Positions 5,309 through 7,150 of a DNA stretch of 7,150 bases are shown in pieces (position 1 is the stretch's first letter; every line of letters begins with the position of its first letter). The notes under the pieces were generated by a model that was given only the letters and a program-made list of their open reading frames with translations, ran no database searches and was not told where the DNA came from. The translations under genes and the position numbers were made by a program. Origin of the DNA: Halobacteriales archaeon (GTDB lineage: Archaea > Halobacteriota > Halobacteria > Halorutilales > JAHENH01); contig JAHENH010000030.1 of NCBI GenBank assembly GCA_018609935.1, positions 1-7,150 on the forward strand. The letters are read 5' to 3'.

Positions 5309-5372
5309 GGATTAATAGTAATAGATTATAGGTTGGTTGTTTTTTGTTTTTGGTTTCTTATGTGTTAGTTGT

Positions 5373-5642
5373 ATGGTTGATGGTTTTGATAAATTGGCTT
5401 TTTCGTTGGCTGGTGGTGTTAGTTGGGGTTTAGGTGTTTTATTAGTAGGGCTAGGTTCTATTGTGGTTCCAAGCTGGCAGATATTCGTTGATTGGTTAGG
5501 TAACTTCTATATAGGATATAGTTCAAGTATTGTCGGAAGTATTATAGGTGGAATATATGGATTCTTTGATGTCTTTATCGGCCTATATGTTTTTCTCTTG
5601 CTATACTATTACTTCAAACATAAACTTCCCTCCAAAACATAG
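5373..5642 (+). CDS. Small holin-like membrane protein
   Basis: From ATG 5373 the product has 89 residues. It starts MVDGFDKLAFSLAGGVSWGLGVLLVG and has three hydrophobic segments: about 9-30, 43-63 (GNFYIGYSSSIVGSIIGGIYG) and 66-80, followed by a basic tail YYYFKHKLPSKT. The pattern of an N-terminal LAFSLAGGVSWG, a central YIGYSSSIVGSIIGGIYGF and a final aromatic segment matches small archaeal membrane proteins usually annotated as bacteriophage holin. The annotation is historical; a lytic role in archaea is not established. A TTG at 5337 would add 12 residues, but ATG 5373 agrees with the length and start of the family as I recall it. A palindrome next to a TATA-like box lies upstream. The TAG stop lies within a fourth CAAAACATAGA copy. 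No lysin or other phage gene is nearby. Confidence 0.75.
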   Translation: MVDGFDKLAFSLAGGVSWGLGVLLVGLGSIVVPSWQIFVDWLGNFYIGYSSSIVGSIIGGIYGFFDVFIGLYVFLLLYYYFKHKLPSKT

Positions 5643-5643
5643 A
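5633..5643 (+). repeat. CAAAACATAGA, copy D, at the stop of the holin-like gene
   Basis: This exact 11-base copy supplies the last Lys-Thr-stop region of the gene. No partner arm for a hairpin is seen, so it may be chance or the scar of an inserted repeat end. Confidence 0.3.
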
Positions 5644-5803
5644 CATCTTTACCATCCCTCTATAGTCCAACACTTATTAAAAACCAAAACACAATAAAGA
5701 ATAATAAAAATTAAAAAAATTACAATAAAATAGGTTTAAATTTTCTAATAGTAAAAATATTTTAACACTTTATTAACTAAAATAATTTTTTTAGCTTACA
5801 CTA

Positions 5804-5829
5804 TTTACATTTAAACCCCTCTTTTATAC
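5804..5829 (+). promoter_or_regulatory. Promoter candidate for the SIMPL gene
   Basis: TTTACATTTAAA (5804-5815) lies about 28 bases before ATG 5840, and TTTTATACT (5822-5830) lies closer. The first is the better-spaced TATA-like element for a leaderless start; there is no Shine-Dalgarno. The surrounding sequence is so AT-rich that the exact box is uncertain. Confidence 0.3.
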
Positions 5830-5839
5830 TTAATCGAAA

Positions 5840-6607
5840 ATGGTTGTAAGACAAATAGGAGCATTAGGCTTAATCATTATGATGATAACAGTAGGTAGTT
5901 TAGGAGGGTTAGCTTATGCACAAGATAACTCTGTAAAAAGTCAAAGTCAAGATTCTCATATACGGGTTAGTAGTAGTGGTTCTATAGATACTACACCAGA
6001 TACGGCAGTTTTAAATATAGGTATAAGAAAAACTGCAGACAATCCACAAAAAGCAAGAGAAATAACAGCAAGAAACGCCTCTAATGTAAAAGATACATTA
6101 TCTAACATGGAAATAGTAGAAAACATAAGAACAACACAATTTAACATACGCGAACAAAGAAAAGAAAGAACCATACAAAGACAGGAGTCAAGACCTGAAC
6201 CACAAGTCCCTGAAAGTCAGGAAACAAGTTATGTAGCAGAGCATGTTCTTGAGGTTAAGGTAAATGATATAAATCAGGTTGGTATGATTATAGATCAAGC
6301 CGTAGACAGTGGAGCTACAAACATAGATAATATACGATTTACATTATCTGAGGATAGGCAAGATAGGGTGAAAAACCAAGCTTTAAGAGAGGCTATGAAT
6401 AGAGCAAGATCTCAGGCACAAACAGTTGCAGATACTGCGGGTATAAGTATCTCTGGAGTGAAATCTGTCGATGCATCGAGCAATTTTGGAGTAGCAGTAA
6501 GACAGTTTGATGCAGAGGGTGGTGGTGCTGCTTCTACTAGTACTGATATAGAGCCCGGTCCTGTAGATGTAAATTCACAAGTTACGGTTACATACAACAT
6601 AAGATAA
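5840..6607 (+). CDS. Secreted SIMPL-domain (DUF541) protein
   Basis: The product has 255 residues. Residues 1-27 form a Sec signal peptide (basic start, hydrophobic core LGLIIMMITVGSLGG, cleavage probable after AYA before Gln28). The rest fits the SIMPL/DUF541 family (YggE, BP26): IRVSSSGSIDTTPDTAVLNI at about 42-61 is the hallmark first strand, followed by a helix (KAREITARNASNVKDTL), a variable Arg/Glu-rich loop, YVAEHVLEVKVNDINQVGMI (about 130-149), a DSGATNIDNIRFTLS strand, the helix REAMNRARSQAQTVADTAGI, and a final strand DVNSQVTVTYNIR. The length is normal for the family and the frame is intact. Bacterial members form oligomeric rings in the periplasm and are linked to stress tolerance, but no biochemical activity is established; here it should be extracellular. 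There is no operon partner: the next sequence is a relic. ATG 5840 is chosen because it directly precedes the signal peptide. Confidence 0.9.
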   Translation: MVVRQIGALGLIIMMITVGSLGGLAYAQDNSVKSQSQDSHIRVSSSGSIDTTPDTAVLNIGIRKTADNPQKAREITARNASNVKDTLSNMEIVENIRTTQFNIREQRKERTIQRQESRPEPQVPESQETSYVAEHVLEVKVNDINQVGMIIDQAVDSGATNIDNIRFTLSEDRQDRVKNQALREAMNRARSQAQTVADTAGISISGVKSVDASSNFGVAVRQFDAEGGGAASTSTDIEPGPVDVNSQVTVTYNIR

Positions 6608-6616
6608 TGTATCTAA

Positions 6617-6724
6617 ACATGGTATCCACAGGAAAGTAAAGACAATAGTAATCTATCTGAGAAGTGGGATGTTCATCATCCAGTAGTCTTTCAGTATGTA
6701 ACAGAGAGATTTAATATTATATAG
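6617..6724 (+). other. Possible relict coding segment
   Basis: After the SIMPL stop, frame 2 is open for about 35 codons and ends at TAG 6722-6724, followed by further stops. The stretch SEKWDVHHPVVFQYVTERF looks protein-like (Trp, two His, no low complexity) in the middle of otherwise AT-rich spacer. It has no credible start and I recognise no family. It shares its frame with the DUF2971 relic that follows and might be a distant piece of the same decayed gene or of another. Confidence 0.3.
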
Positions 6725-6739
6725 AGATAGTTTAGATAA

Positions 6740-7032
6740 AAACATATAATTTCTGATAAGATTATTTCTAAATCAAAAAACGATATTGAAGACTTAATTG
6801 AAGAAGAACTTGATTACTCTAGAAAGCTGTGCTCCCTAAACTCCTAGAATAAAAATGAAAAAGAATCTGTTTTAATGTGGGGAAAATATTCAGAACAAAA
6901 TAAAGGAGTAGCAATAAAATCTACAATAGAAAAACTATCGAAATCAATAAAACTCCAAGAAGGAATAAAAAATATTCTAATTCAGCTATTATAGATATAG
7001 ACTATATTAATCTTTATAAGAAAAGAATATAA
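6740..7032 (+). pseudogene. DUF2971-family gene relic
   Basis: Frame 2 opens after TAA 6737-6739 and reads ...DLIEEELDYSRKLCSLNS, hits TAG at 6845-6847, and continues in the same frame NKNEKESVLMWGKYSEQNKGVAIKST to TAG 6992-6994. The sequence then resumes in frame 1 at about 6979 (AIIDIDYINLYKKRI) to TAA 7030-7032. ESxxMWxxYSxxxxGVAIKST followed by an IDY motif is the recognisable core of DUF2971 proteins, a family often found near mobile or defence genes and of unknown biochemical role. In family members a Trp commonly precedes the N/H-x-x-E-S motif, so the first TAG probably arose from TGG. The N-terminal half is missing and the 3' end fades into AT-rich sequence. The gene therefore carries at least one nonsense change, one frameshift and loss of both ends. 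Confidence 0.7.
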
Positions 7033-7150
7033 AAAAATAGTTTATTTTATATAAAAAATCGATTAAAAAATTAATTAAAAAATTAAATTATCACAAATTA
7101 TAATAAGTACAATAATATAAAATTGATTTAATTATTAATTATTATAAAAT
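7033..7150. other. Very AT-rich tail
   Basis: The last bases are almost entirely A and T, with AATTAA/TTAATT-type short palindromes (for example ATTAAAAAATTAATTAAAAA around 7065-7084). I see no gene. This could be a promoter region for something beyond the edge, or simple decay. Confidence 0.4.

Larger units (their letters stand above)
4995..5372. other. Structured intergenic region: palindromes and hairpin repeats
   Basis: No convincing gene is present. From left to right it contains a 5-bp hairpin after the lipoprotein stop (TAGCT/AGCTA, 4995-5010), a 9-bp-arm palindrome (5082-5102), repeat copies B and C with hairpins (5147-5235), T-rich sequence (5231-5255) that could terminate a plus-strand transcript, and an 8-bp-arm palindrome (5286-5302) ahead of the holin-like gene. 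Confidence 0.6.

Noticed and set aside
5373..5642. Prophage lysis module
   Set aside because: The holin-like protein stands alone, without an endolysin or structural phage gene, and the family is widespread in archaeal chromosomes.

Overview
The window looks like low-GC DNA from a salt-adapted euryarchaeon. The reasons are an Alba-family chromatin protein with an unusually acidic composition, a Tat-exported lipoprotein with a lipobox, a secreted SIMPL (DUF541) protein, a small archaeal holin-like membrane protein, a dockerin/EF-hand-like C-terminus on a sequon-rich protein, and TATA-like boxes about 26 bases upstream of several start codons with no Shine-Dalgarno between them (leaderless style). 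Alba plus haloarchaeal-type exported proteins in AT-rich DNA would fit a Methanonatronarchaeia-like lineage or another AT-rich halophilic archaeon. That placement is inference; there is no rRNA or marker enzyme here.

Layout: (1) 1-1106, a plus-strand operon end: the tail of one gene, a tiny GTG-start ORF behind a strong Shine-Dalgarno, and an ATGA-coupled gene for a surface-type protein, closed by a T-rich terminator. (2) 1107-2450, an AT-rich gap, alba on the minus strand, and divergently an unrecognised 115-residue protein bracketed by two copies of a 29-base direct repeat. (3) 2515-3907, a minus-strand pair: a membrane-anchored protein whose core resembles a subtilase propeptide, and 5 bases downstream a subtilisin-like protease that is frameshifted and lacks the catalytic Ser region. 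(4) 3908-5372, a frameshifted Tat lipoprotein between two diverged copies of a repeat containing CAAAACATAGA, followed by hairpins and two near-perfect palindromes. (5) 5373-6607, a holin-like membrane protein and a SIMPL-domain protein. (6) 6608-7150, decayed coding sequence including a DUF2971 relic, running into very AT-rich DNA.

Most recognisable products are exported or membrane-associated. At least three genes are broken (protease, lipoprotein, DUF2971), so this reads as an accessory, decaying stretch rather than a core operon. I do not see a complete new multi-gene system. The most suggestive items are the propeptide-like/protease pair, the CAAAACATAGA hairpin repeats, the repeat-bracketed small gene, and the coupled surface-protein operon at the left edge.
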